A stretch of 64,000 nt of DNA from Roseovarius sp. THAF27 (lineage in GTDB: Bacteria > Pseudomonadota > Alphaproteobacteria > Rhodobacterales > Rhodobacteraceae). The position numbers and the translations under genes were made by a program. Positions 16,069 through 25,536 of this stretch are shown here, one piece after another. The stretch lies in assembly GCF_009363655.1 (NCBI RefSeq), contig NZ_CP045393.1, positions 2,852,001 through 2,916,000 on the forward strand, in the 5' to 3' direction. Below the pieces are notes generated by a model. It saw only the letters and a program-made list of their open reading frames with translations. It made no database searches and had not been told where the DNA came from. How positions within the stretch are numbered: position 1 is the stretch's first letter; the number at the start of each line of letters is the position of its first letter.

Positions 16069-17103
16069 TTAGTGCAGCGCGTCGTAATTCGCGCGTTCGC
16101 GCAAGACCAGAACCGCCGCACAACTCGATAATCGCGATATTCCCGGACGATCCGACAGATATTTCTGGTTCGGCTCGTCGCGCGCCAACGCGGCGCGGCG
16201 CAGGGTCATGATCCGGGCGCGCGGGCTGTTCAGAAATAACTCCTGCGTGATGACTTTCTCGTAAGGGCTGTCAAGGCGGGTCACCCCGTAAAACCCCCCT
16301 GTCAACGCAAACAACGTCACCGCACATGCGCCCGTTTCCTTGGGGCACGCGGTGCGGCAAAGGTCGGCAATGGGGCGTGTCGACAGATCTCTCAACACCC
16401 ATTCTTCCACGGGCTGCCGCCATCGGTTTCGTGCGGACACGTCGCCAAAGCCGAACCCCAGCGCCAGGAATTGCGCCATGCCCAACGTCTCGGGGTCGTC
16501 GGCACTGATCACTTGCTCGCCGAGCCCGATCATGTGGCGCAACGCTGCCATTCCGTCCGCTTGCGGTTCGGGGATGTCGGCCAGAAAGGCCAGGTAGGGT
16601 CGCATCTCGGGCAGGATCGTTCGGCTTGCCAAAAGCTTTTCACGCATTGTCCGCGAACCGTAAAGCGCGGCAATCCGAGTTGGGTACTCCGTCGCCTGGC
16701 GCTCACCAGCTTGCCAAAGGGCGAAATGCGTCTGTAACTGCAGAAAGGGTTTTCGCGATCGCAGGAACATTTCGGCCTGTCGGTTGCCGCGCTTGGCCTC
16801 GACTGCAAGCCAGCTACGCCCGAAACGCGATTTGTCGGACATGTCTCGGAACAGCGCACGCCGCTCCTGCGGTGCAAGCCCTATGCGGTAGGGCGACGGT
16901 CCGCGATCCATCGTTTCTATACGGGCGAGCAAGATGCGGGCATCCGCATGCCCCTCTTGCGCCAGTTCCGCAAGTCTCGGCAGACTGCCGGAATCGTCGC
17001 CGGACAGCCAAAGTGCCACGGTCTCGTCGAAGACCGCCTGCGCCGTGGCCGCGCCGGCGCAAAGCCAGCCTGCCAGAATTGCCCCGCACAGTCCCCTGAT
17101 CAT
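16069..17103 (-). CDS. Exported protein of unknown function
   Basis: 344 residues with a Sec signal peptide (GAILAGWLCAGAATAQA, cleavage after about residue 22). The mature N-terminus has a Sel1-like helical-hairpin look (SLPRLAELAQEGHADARILLAR). The rest is alpha-helical, with Cys residues (DLCRTACPKETGAC) that could form periplasmic disulfides. No catalytic motif is recognised. It stands alone on the minus strand, 28 bases downstream of the ribD end and converging with the kinase gene. It is likely a conserved lineage-specific periplasmic protein. Confidence 0.7.
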   Translation of the reverse strand: MIRGLCGAILAGWLCAGAATAQAVFDETVALWLSGDDSGSLPRLAELAQEGHADARILLARIETMDRGPSPYRIGLAPQERRALFRDMSDKSRFGRSWLAVEAKRGNRQAEMFLRSRKPFLQLQTHFALWQAGERQATEYPTRIAALYGSRTMREKLLASRTILPEMRPYLAFLADIPEPQADGMAALRHMIGLGEQVISADDPETLGMAQFLALGFGFGDVSARNRWRQPVEEWVLRDLSTRPIADLCRTACPKETGACAVTLFALTGGFYGVTRLDSPYEKVITQELFLNSPRARIMTLRRAALARDEPNQKYLSDRPGISRLSSCAAVLVLRERANYDALH

Positions 17104-17131
17104 TGCCGGCCCCTCCTCTGCCGGATCGTCG

Positions 17132-18250
17132 TCAAGACTCTAGAACCCCGGGCGGGGACCTTGCAATCCAGACATGCAAAACATCCGATCCAAGCGCCCG
17201 CTGTTCGACAAGATCGAACCGCTGCGCACCATCAAGTCGGTCGAGGCCCAGCGCCCCGATGCCGGGCAGACCTTCCGCTCCCATGGCAAAACCGGCCGTG
17301 ATGCCGGCCAGCCGGTCCACCAGACCGTCGGCCAGCAGCGAGGCCGCCAGGGCACTGCCTCCCTCGCAGAAAATCCTTGTCAGGCCGCGCTTTCCCAGTT
17401 CCTCCAAGACCGACGTCATGTCCAACTGTCGCCCCGACAGACCGCAAGGCACCATCTCGGCACCCAGTCCGTGCCACGCCTCTATCAGATTTGCGTCTGC
17501 GTCCGGGCCGTGGCACATCCAGACCGGCACCTGTGACGCCGTGCGGGCCAATGTCGACATCAACGGTACGTCCAGCCTGCGCGAGACAACCACGCGGATC
17601 GGCTGGTGTTCGACACCCAGGTCCCGCACCGTGAGCGATGGATCGTCCGCACGGGCCGTGCCCGCCCCGACCATGACAGCATCGTGTCGCGACCGCGCGG
17701 AATGGACCCATCGGCGCGCGCTTGCCCCGGTGATCCATTGACTGTGGCCGCTTGCGGTCGCGATGCGACCGTCGAACGAGGTGGCCAGCTTTAGTGTCAC
17801 TTCCGGGCGCCCCCGGGTCATCCGGCTTAGAAAGCCCCCCAGGTCATAGCGCGCCTCGGTGTCGCAAGACCCGATCTCGACCTTGATTCCGGCTGCGCGC
17901 AGCGCTGCGAAACCGCGCCCGGACACACGCGGGTCAGGATCTCCAATGGCCACGACGACCCTCTGAATCCCGGCCGCGATGATGGCGTCGGCACAGGGTG
18001 GGGTCCGCCCGTGATGCGCGCAGGGTTCTAGGCTGACATAGGCGGTTGCACCGCGCGCCGCCGTGCCCGCCTGATCCAACGCAACGCGCTCTGCATGGGG
18101 ACGCCCGCCAAGCCCTGTATTGCCGCGCCCGACGATTCTGCCGTCCTTGACGATAACGCAACCCACGGCCGGATTGGGCCACGTTCGCCCCAATCCGCGA
18201 CGTCCGAGACCGAGTGCCAGCCTTAGATAGCGGATGTCCGCCGCGCTCAC
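17132..18250 (-). CDS. ribD: Bifunctional riboflavin biosynthesis deaminase/reductase
   Basis: 372 residues. The N-terminal deaminase domain (1-145) carries the zinc motifs PHAERVAL and [15 protein letters not shown] and converts diaminohydroxyphosphoribosylaminopyrimidine to the pyrimidinedione. The C-terminal reductase domain (about 150-360) has [39 protein letters not shown] and the nucleotide-binding [12 protein letters not shown]. The start is GTG 18250, overlapping the nrdR stop (GTGA). The nrdR-ribD pairing is common in alphaproteobacteria. The gene order suggests co-transcription with the repressor. Confidence 0.95.
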   Translation of the reverse strand: MSAADIRYLRLALGLGRRGLGRTWPNPAVGCVIVKDGRIVGRGNTGLGGRPHAERVALDQAGTAARGATAYVSLEPCAHHGRTPPCADAIIAAGIQRVVVAIGDPDPRVSGRGFAALRAAGIKVEIGSCDTEARYDLGGFLSRMTRGRPEVTLKLATSFDGRIATASGHSQWITGASARRWVHSARSRHDAVMVGAGTARADDPSLTVRDLGVEHQPIRVVVSRRLDVPLMSTLARTASQVPVWMCHGPDADANLIEAWHGLGAEMVPCGLSGRQLDMTSVLEELGKRGLTRIFCEGGSALAASLLADGLVDRLAGITAGFAMGAEGLPGIGALGLDRLDGAQRFDLVEQRALGSDVLHVWIARSPPGVLES

Positions 18251-18723
18251 GACTCGCCGGGCTCTTCCACCACGCCGGGCCGCAACTCGCTCACGAACTT
18301 GTCGAAATCGTCCGCGGCCTGGAAGTTCTTGTAGACGCTGGCAAAGCGCACATATGCCACCGTGTCGATCCGGGCCAGGCTTTCCATGACGATCTCGCCC
18401 ACTGTCTTGGAGGGAATATCGGTCTCGCCCAGGGACTCCAGCCGCCGGACGATGCCAGAAATCATCTGTTCTACCCGCTCCGGCTCGACGGGTCGTTTCT
18501 GCAACGCGATCCGGATCGAACGTTCCAGCTTGTCGCGGTCGAAATCCTCGCGCCGGCCATTGGTCTTCACCACCACCAGGTCGCGCAGCTGCACACGTTC
18601 ATAGGTGGTGAACCGCCCGCCACAAGCCGGGCAAAATCGCCGCCGCCGGATCGAAACATGATCCTCTGCAGGGCGTGAATCCTTCACTTGGGTGTCGATA
18701 TTTCCGCAAAACGGGCAGCGCAT
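18247..18723 (-). CDS. nrdR: Transcriptional repressor NrdR
   Basis: 158 residues, the usual length. The N-terminal zinc ribbon [18 protein letters not shown] and [18 protein letters not shown] is followed by an ATP-cone ([20 protein letters not shown] to about residue 140). NrdR senses ATP/dATP and represses ribonucleotide-reductase genes through paired NrdR boxes. No such box is evident here, so the targets lie elsewhere. It is translationally coupled to ribD downstream. Confidence 0.96.
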   Translation of the reverse strand: MRCPFCGNIDTQVKDSRPAEDHVSIRRRRFCPACGGRFTTYERVQLRDLVVVKTNGRREDFDRDKLERSIRIALQKRPVEPERVEQMISGIVRRLESLGETDIPSKTVGEIVMESLARIDTVAYVRFASVYKNFQAADDFDKFVSELRPGVVEEPGES

Positions 18724-18951
18724 CGGCCGGTCCCCTTTTCTTCTCTGCCTCTGTCGGTCATGGGTCTGCAGCCCAGTTATCCACAGCCACTATAGGACAG
18801 CCGCAAAGTTTTGGGTAGAGGGCATTTGCAGCCGCAACATCAAGCGTTATTTCTTTTGCATATTGCTGCGACAAAGCGCCTTTAGAACGCGATGCTGCTG
18901 CATCCGTTGCCACGGTAGAGCACACCCAATCACTGATCGAGAAGGATTTTC
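18724..18951. promoter_or_regulatory. Divergent nrdR/SDR intergenic region
   Basis: 228 bases between divergent genes, less GC-rich than the surroundings around 18800-18870. It should contain both promoters, but I cannot place convincing -35/-10 pairs. Confidence 0.35.
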
Positions 18952-19629
18952 ATGACCCGCAGGACCCTATTCATCACCGGCGCCTCGACAGGCATCGGCG
19001 CCGAAACCGCCCGCAAGGCCGTCGCCGCGGGCTGGAATGTGGCGCTCTTTGCGCGCAGCAAGGACAAGCTCGACGCCCTCGCAGACGAACTTGGCACGGA
19101 TCACGCTCTTGCGCTGCCCGGCGATGTCACCGATTTCGAGGAATTGAAAGCCGCCGTCGACGCCGCCGCCGATCATTTCGGTGGCCTCAATGCGGTGTTC
19201 GCCAATGCCGGTCGCGGCCTTGACACGGCCGGCGTCGAAAATGGTGACCCGGACGAGTGGCGCGTCATGCTCGATCTCAACATCAACGGGCTGCTCTACA
19301 CCGTCAAGGCCGCCTATCCGCACCTGAAAAAAGCCAAGGGGCACGCGATCCTGACCGGCTCGGTCGCCGGCAAGATCAACCTGCCCGGCTCGATCTACGG
19401 CGCGTCCAAGTGGTTCGTGCAGGGCTTTGGCGGCAATCTCAGCGAGGAGATGCGTGGATGGGGCGGTCGCTGCACGGTCATCTGCCCCGGCATGGTCGAC
19501 ACGCCCTTCTTCAACGAGGCCAAGCCCGACAAGCTGAAGCCCGAGGATATCGCCGATGCCGTGGTCTATGCCATTCAGCAGCCCGACCGCGCGGATGTGC
19601 GCGAGATGGTGATCATGCCCACCGGCTGA
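18952..19629 (+). CDS. Short-chain dehydrogenase/reductase
   Basis: 225 residues of the classical SDR family. The cofactor loop is FITGASTGIGAETA (TGxxxGIG), followed by a DVTDFEE acidic turn and the NAG motif (VFANAGRG). The catalytic Ser is in LTGSVAGKI and the YxxxK pair is in IYGASKWFVQGF. It ends in the GMVDTPFF region usual for YdfG/3-hydroxy-acid-type reductases. The substrate is not deducible from context, as it stands alone between nrdR and yjbQ. ATG 18952 is preceded by GAGAAGGA. Confidence 0.9.
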   Translation: MTRRTLFITGASTGIGAETARKAVAAGWNVALFARSKDKLDALADELGTDHALALPGDVTDFEELKAAVDAAADHFGGLNAVFANAGRGLDTAGVENGDPDEWRVMLDLNINGLLYTVKAAYPHLKKAKGHAILTGSVAGKINLPGSIYGASKWFVQGFGGNLSEEMRGWGGRCTVICPGMVDTPFFNEAKPDKLKPEDIADAVVYAIQQPDRADVREMVIMPTG

Positions 19630-19632
19630 GTT

Positions 19633-20049
19633 TCAGCACAGGTGCGCCGCCACTTTACGGGTGTGCGGCGCATCGCGATGCTCGAAGACGTAGATGCCTT
19701 GCCACGTGCCCAGTGCGAGCCGACCCGCGCAAACCGGAATCGACAGGCTCACCGGCATCATCGCCGCCTTGATATGCGCGGGCATGTCATCGGGTCCTTC
19801 ATTGGTATGGTTCAGGTACGCCATGGCCGGATCATTTGTCGGCGGGACCAGTCGCGCGAAGTAGTTGCGCAAGTCGGTCTGCACCTCCGGGTCGGCATTT
19901 TCTTGGATCAGAAGGCTGGCGGACGTGTGACGGATGAAGAGCGTCAAAAGCCCGCTCTGCACGCCTTGTTCCGCCACCCAGTCGGTCACGTCCGAGGTGA
20001 ATTCGTAAAGGCCTTGACCCCGCGTCTCGATCGTAAACGCTCTTTGCAT
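19633..20049 (-). CDS. yjbQ: YjbQ-family protein (UPF0047)
   Basis: 138 residues, full family length. Conserved blocks are FIRHTSASLLIQENADPEV, LNHTNEGPDDMPAHIKA and RLALGTWQGIYVFEHRD. The conserved His/Asp/Glu residues form the metal site of the YjbQ fold. The family has been reported to have weak thiamine-phosphate synthase activity, but its physiological role is unsettled. It converges with the SDR gene, with only three bases between their stops. Confidence 0.9.
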   Translation of the reverse strand: MQRAFTIETRGQGLYEFTSDVTDWVAEQGVQSGLLTLFIRHTSASLLIQENADPEVQTDLRNYFARLVPPTNDPAMAYLNHTNEGPDDMPAHIKAAMMPVSLSIPVCAGRLALGTWQGIYVFEHRDAPHTRKVAAHLC

Positions 20050-20153
20050 GTCTGCGGTATACCCGTGTCAGCCGAATTCCGCCAGTGAGGCACGGTCAGG
20101 AACAAGGGTCGGGCCTGTCGCTTTTCTTTACTGGACGGAAAAGGAGGAACCAA

Positions 20154-20357
20154 ATGTCTATCGGACGAGTAACCGAAATTTCCGCGACCTCGACAGAAAG
20201 CTTTGATGATGCCGTGAAGCAGGGCATCCAGCGCGCGTCCAAGACGCTGCGCAACATCGAGAGCGCTTGGGTCAAGGACTCGAACGTCAGCGTATCAAAT
20301 GGCAACATCTCGGAGTACCGGGTGAACCTCGCAGTGACGTTCCTTCTGGACGACTGA
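20154..20357 (+). CDS. Dodecin flavin-binding protein
   Basis: 67 residues, normal for dodecins, which form hollow 12-mers that store flavins in bacteria. Landmarks are VTEISATSTESFDDAVKQGI, the aromatic ligand position in NIESAWVKDSNV, and the C-terminal strand EYRVNLAVTFLLDD. ATG 20154 follows a strong AAGGAGG. It is a single-gene unit followed by an intrinsic terminator at 20403-20432. Confidence 0.93.
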   Translation: MSIGRVTEISATSTESFDDAVKQGIQRASKTLRNIESAWVKDSNVSVSNGNISEYRVNLAVTFLLDD

Positions 20358-20402
20358 GACAATCATACGACCGCTCGACCCGATCGGGCGGGGTACGAAA
20401 TT

Positions 20403-20432
20403 GGCCCCCGGGCGCATGTCCGGGGGCCTTTT
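20403..20432 (+). terminator. Intrinsic terminator of the dodecin gene
   Basis: GGCCCCCGG (20403-20411) pairs with CCGGGGGCC (20420-20428) around an 8-base loop, followed by TTTT at 20429-20432. Confidence 0.85.
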
Positions 20433-20449
20433 ACATCGGCTCATGCAAA

Positions 20450-20475
20450 TGAAAACGGCGCCCCCCGGCGCCGTT
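20450..20475 (-). terminator. Intrinsic terminator of rpoD
   Basis: Read on the minus strand, AACGGCGCC and GGCGCCGTT (20467-20475 and 20454-20462) form a 9-bp stem with a 4-base loop. A short T-run follows, 30 bases after the rpoD stop. Confidence 0.8.
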
Positions 20476-20504
20476 CAGTGTCTTTTTCCGAAAGGTTTGC
20501 CGAC

Positions 20505-22496
<1,992 letters not shown>

Positions 22497-22609
22497 TCAG
22501 CTCTCCTGGTCCCAATAGGGTGAAGGTGATTCGCTTGTCCGAATCAACATGGCGATGGGGTGATTCGCAAACCAATAACCCCTATCTGCTTAAGATTACA
22601 TTCAAAGCG

Positions 22610-24562
22610 TTACCTATCAGACCCTTTGTTGAACCCGATCTGATCAAGCAACGCGTCGAATCGCTCCCTTTCCTCGCGGCTGACCGGGGCACCGTTCTGG
22701 CCCCGCTCGTATTCCGTTTTGTCTTCCTGCTGGCTGGTCCAGGCCCGGTTGCGCGCCTGTGCCGCCTCGCCCAGACGCCAGGTGACGGCTTCGTCGGCAA
22801 CGCCAGCTATATCCTGCTCAGCTTCCCGGATTTCCGCCGCCAAACCGCGGTCGGCTTCCAGTTTCGCCAGTGTTTCGCCGACCGTCATACGAGCCAGCTC
22901 GGCATCGCCCGGACGTCTCACCGCAGGAACTAAGGCGACATGGGGAAGCGACAACAGTTTTTCAACCACGTCGAGACCCAGTTTCTCGGCCAGTTCGGCC
23001 TCCAGCGTGCCAGTCCCGCCAGGCTGATAGAACAATAGTGCATCGCGCACCGGGCCATGGTGCGGCGGGTCGCATTGCAGCCGCTCCAGATCGGCCTCGA
23101 ACTCGGGCAGAATCTCGGGATTGCGAATGATCGTGGCCAACACGACGGCCTCGCGCAGATGCGTCTGCGCGGCGTCACCCGACGCCACCAGCAGTGACGA
23201 TTTTGTCGTGGCCCGCACCGGCTCGATCTTCTGCCACTTGCCGCCGCGCGCCGCGAAGCCACCACCGCCTTTCGGCTTTGGCCGGAACAACTGCCAGCGC
23301 AGATCCTTGATCGCCTGTCCGTAGTGGCTGCGCAGGCTGGGGTCGCGGATCGTCATGATTTTCTCGCGCAGCGCCTTGTCCAGCGCCGCCTTGCGCTCGG
23401 GGCTGTCGAATTCGCGCCCTTCGGTCTCGCGCTGCCACAACAGGTCGACCATCGGCATGGCCTTGTCCAGCAGCGCCTGCACGGCGCCTGCGCCCTCGGC
23501 ACGCAACAGGTCGTCAGGGTCCTGTCCCTCGGGCATCAGCACGAAGCGCAGCGATTTACCCGCCTCCAGCAGCGGCAGCGCCAGATCGATCACCCGGTAG
23601 GCGGCGCGCAGCCCCGCCGTATCGCCATCAAGCGCCATTATCGGCTCGTCCGCGATACGCCACAGCATCGCCAGCTGGTGTTCTGTCACTGCCGTTCCCA
23701 ACGGCGCCACCGACGCGCCGAACCCGGCCTCGGCCAGCGCGATGACGTCCATGTAGCCCTCGGCCACGATCAGCGGCTGCCCCTTGCCCGCCGCCTCTCG
23801 TGCGGGGCCATGGTGATAGAGCGTGCGCGACTTGTCGAAAAGCTCGGTTTCGGGACTGTTGAGATATTTGGCGTTGTCGTCCGGGTCCATCGCCCGGCCC
23901 CCGAATGCGATACAACGCCCGCGTGGATCGCGGATCGGAAACATGATGCGGTTGCGGAACGTGTCATAGGGCTTGCCGCCCTTATTGCTCGGCTTGGCCA
24001 GCCCGCAGCCCAGGATCAGGTCGTCCTCGACGCCCTTACCTTTCAAATGATCCCACAGGTCCTGCCAGGCATCGGCGGCAAACCCGATGTCATAGCGGTC
24101 CTGAGCCGCCTCATCCAATCCACGCCCCAGCAGGTAGTCGCGCGCCGCAGCCCCCGCCCCGGACTTCAGCAGCAGGCGGAAATGGCGCACCGCCATCTCC
24201 ATCACCTCGACCAGCTGCGTGCGACGGTCGGCCTTGGCCTGCGCCTGCGGGTCGCGCTCGGGGATCGGCATCCCGGCCTCCTGCGCCAGGATCTTCACCG
24301 CCTCCATGAACTCCACGTTCTCGGTCTCGCGCACGAAGGAAATCGCGTCGCCCTTCGCATGGCAGCCGAAGCAATAATAATAACCCTTGCGGTCATCGAC
24401 GTGGAAGCTGGCGGTCTTTTCATGGTGAAAGGGGCATGGCGCCCACATGTCGCCCTTGCCCTGATTGGACTTGCGGTTGTCCCACATCACCTTGCGCCCC
24501 ACCACTTGCACAATCGAGGTGCGGGTGCGCAGTTCGTCAAGGAATCCGGGCGGCAGGCTCAT
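22610..24562 (-). CDS. dnaG: DNA primase DnaG
   Basis: 650 residues. The N-terminal CHC2 zinc finger is visible as CPFHHEKTASFHVDDRKG and YYCFGCHAKGDA. The RNA-polymerase core with the TOPRIM fold (VAEGYMDVIALAEAGFGA and MALDGDTAGLRAA) occupies about 130-400. A helicase-interacting C-terminal domain ends the protein. It synthesises RNA primers at the replication fork. The start at 24562 is at the usual family N-terminus (MSLPPGFLDELRTRTSI). It precedes rpoD on the same strand. Confidence 0.97.
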   Translation of the reverse strand: MSLPPGFLDELRTRTSIVQVVGRKVMWDNRKSNQGKGDMWAPCPFHHEKTASFHVDDRKGYYYCFGCHAKGDAISFVRETENVEFMEAVKILAQEAGMPIPERDPQAQAKADRRTQLVEVMEMAVRHFRLLLKSGAGAAARDYLLGRGLDEAAQDRYDIGFAADAWQDLWDHLKGKGVEDDLILGCGLAKPSNKGGKPYDTFRNRIMFPIRDPRGRCIAFGGRAMDPDDNAKYLNSPETELFDKSRTLYHHGPAREAAGKGQPLIVAEGYMDVIALAEAGFGASVAPLGTAVTEHQLAMLWRIADEPIMALDGDTAGLRAAYRVIDLALPLLEAGKSLRFVLMPEGQDPDDLLRAEGAGAVQALLDKAMPMVDLLWQRETEGREFDSPERKAALDKALREKIMTIRDPSLRSHYGQAIKDLRWQLFRPKPKGGGGFAARGGKWQKIEPVRATTKSSLLVASGDAAQTHLREAVVLATIIRNPEILPEFEADLERLQCDPPHHGPVRDALLFYQPGGTGTLEAELAEKLGLDVVEKLLSLPHVALVPAVRRPGDAELARMTVGETLAKLEADRGLAAEIREAEQDIAGVADEAVTWRLGEAAQARNRAWTSQQEDKTEYERGQNGAPVSREERERFDALLDQIGFNKGSDR

Positions 24563-24613
24563 ACTTCATTATATGAGCCAAGCGGATGCCCGCGCCAAGC
24601 CGGTTTGCGCATT

Positions 24614-24943
24614 TCAGGGCTGAAAGCCCAGGCAACCCTTGCGGTAAAGTTCGGTAATCGTCTGCTCCGCATCCGGTTTTCCCATCTCCTGCGCGTCAAT
24701 CGTGAACACCCAATCGACCAGCGCCGGCACCATGGGCGTCAACCGCGCCCCGACCTTGCTTTCGCCGCCGGTCAACTCGCGTTTGATGCGCGCCGCTTCC
24801 TTGCCGGCCTTTCTGTCGATCGCGGCCATCTGGACGATCTTCGCCGTCTCTTTGCAGACGACCGTCTTGTCGACTTCCGCTGCGGCCGTCAACGGCACCG
24901 CGAGGCTCAGCGCCCCGGCCATCAACAAGGTCCTGTCAAACAT
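24614..24943 (-). CDS. Small exported protein of unknown function
   Basis: 109 residues with a signal peptide (RTLLMAGALSLAVPLTAAA). The mature part has two Cys residues (VVCKETAKI near the N-terminus and RKGCLGFQP at the end) that may form a disulfide. ATG 24943 is preceded by AAAGGA. A much longer in-frame extension to 25234 is rejected because it overlaps soxG and lacks protein character. It sits between soxG and dnaG on the same strand; a role in sarcosine catabolism is not supported. Confidence 0.65.
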   Translation of the reverse strand: MFDRTLLMAGALSLAVPLTAAAEVDKTVVCKETAKIVQMAAIDRKAGKEAARIKRELTGGESKVGARLTPMVPALVDWVFTIDAQEMGKPDAEQTITELYRKGCLGFQP

Positions 24944-24984
24944 CGCCCGTCCTTTCGGCAAACCCCGATAACGGCTCAACTCTG

Positions 24985-25536
24985 TCAACGCCCGTGCCGC
25001 GCCGCAACCCCTTCCAGTGCTGCGCCCAGCTCGTGCACCGCGGTGTGCGCGAAGGCGCGAAACACCATCACCATGTAGGTCGACTCGCCCGAACGTGTCA
25101 GCGAGGCCGCCATGTGCCCCACCTCTGTCCGCACGGTGTGCCCCACCCCGAACACACCGGGCCGCAAGTCCACCGGCGTGAGCCGCGCCAGCGCCTCGGC
25201 GGCCCTGTCGCCCTGCATCTCGATCACCGCCCACGCGTCACTCTGGTTCACCAGCGCCGCCTGCGCGGTCAGCCCGTCATCCGGCACGAGGCCGATCAGC
25301 AGGGCCTGCGCGCGCCCGAACCACAGTATGCCGCGTTCCGTCGTGCCGGTCATCCGCCCGGTCTCGGGCCAGTCCAGCGCATGCGCCGCCTCCAGCGCAG
25401 CCGCCAACGCCTCGTCCCTGCCGCGATAGGGCATCACCAGCGTCAACGGGCCGAAACCGGCCTCGCGCATCCGCACACCCGCGGTTTCCACCGGCAACAG
25501 CCGCGTTGTCGGCGTCGACGGCTTAAGTTCAACCAC
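24985..25536 (-). CDS. soxG: Sarcosine oxidase gamma subunit
   Basis: 183 residues from GTG 25536, which overlaps the soxA stop. Members of this family are related to the T-protein fold and form the fourth subunit of heterotetrameric sarcosine oxidase. The region VNQSDAWAVIEMQGDRAAEALARL followed by VDLRPGVFGVG and a C-terminal TYMVMVFRAFAHTAVHEL is characteristic. It is the last gene of the soxBDAG run. Confidence 0.92.
   Translation of the reverse strand: MVELKPSTPTTRLLPVETAGVRMREAGFGPLTLVMPYRGRDEALAAALEAAHALDWPETGRMTGTTERGILWFGRAQALLIGLVPDDGLTAQAALVNQSDAWAVIEMQGDRAAEALARLTPVDLRPGVFGVGHTVRTEVGHMAASLTRSGESTYMVMVFRAFAHTAVHELGAALEGVAARHGR

Noticed and set aside
23324..25078. 584-codon plus-strand open frame across dnaG, the small exported protein and soxG
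   Set aside because: It crosses several certain genes and looks like composition noise.
24944..25234. Extended N-terminus for the small exported protein
   Set aside because: The extension overlaps soxG, reads as low-complexity Gly/Arg sequence, and would bury a clear signal peptide.
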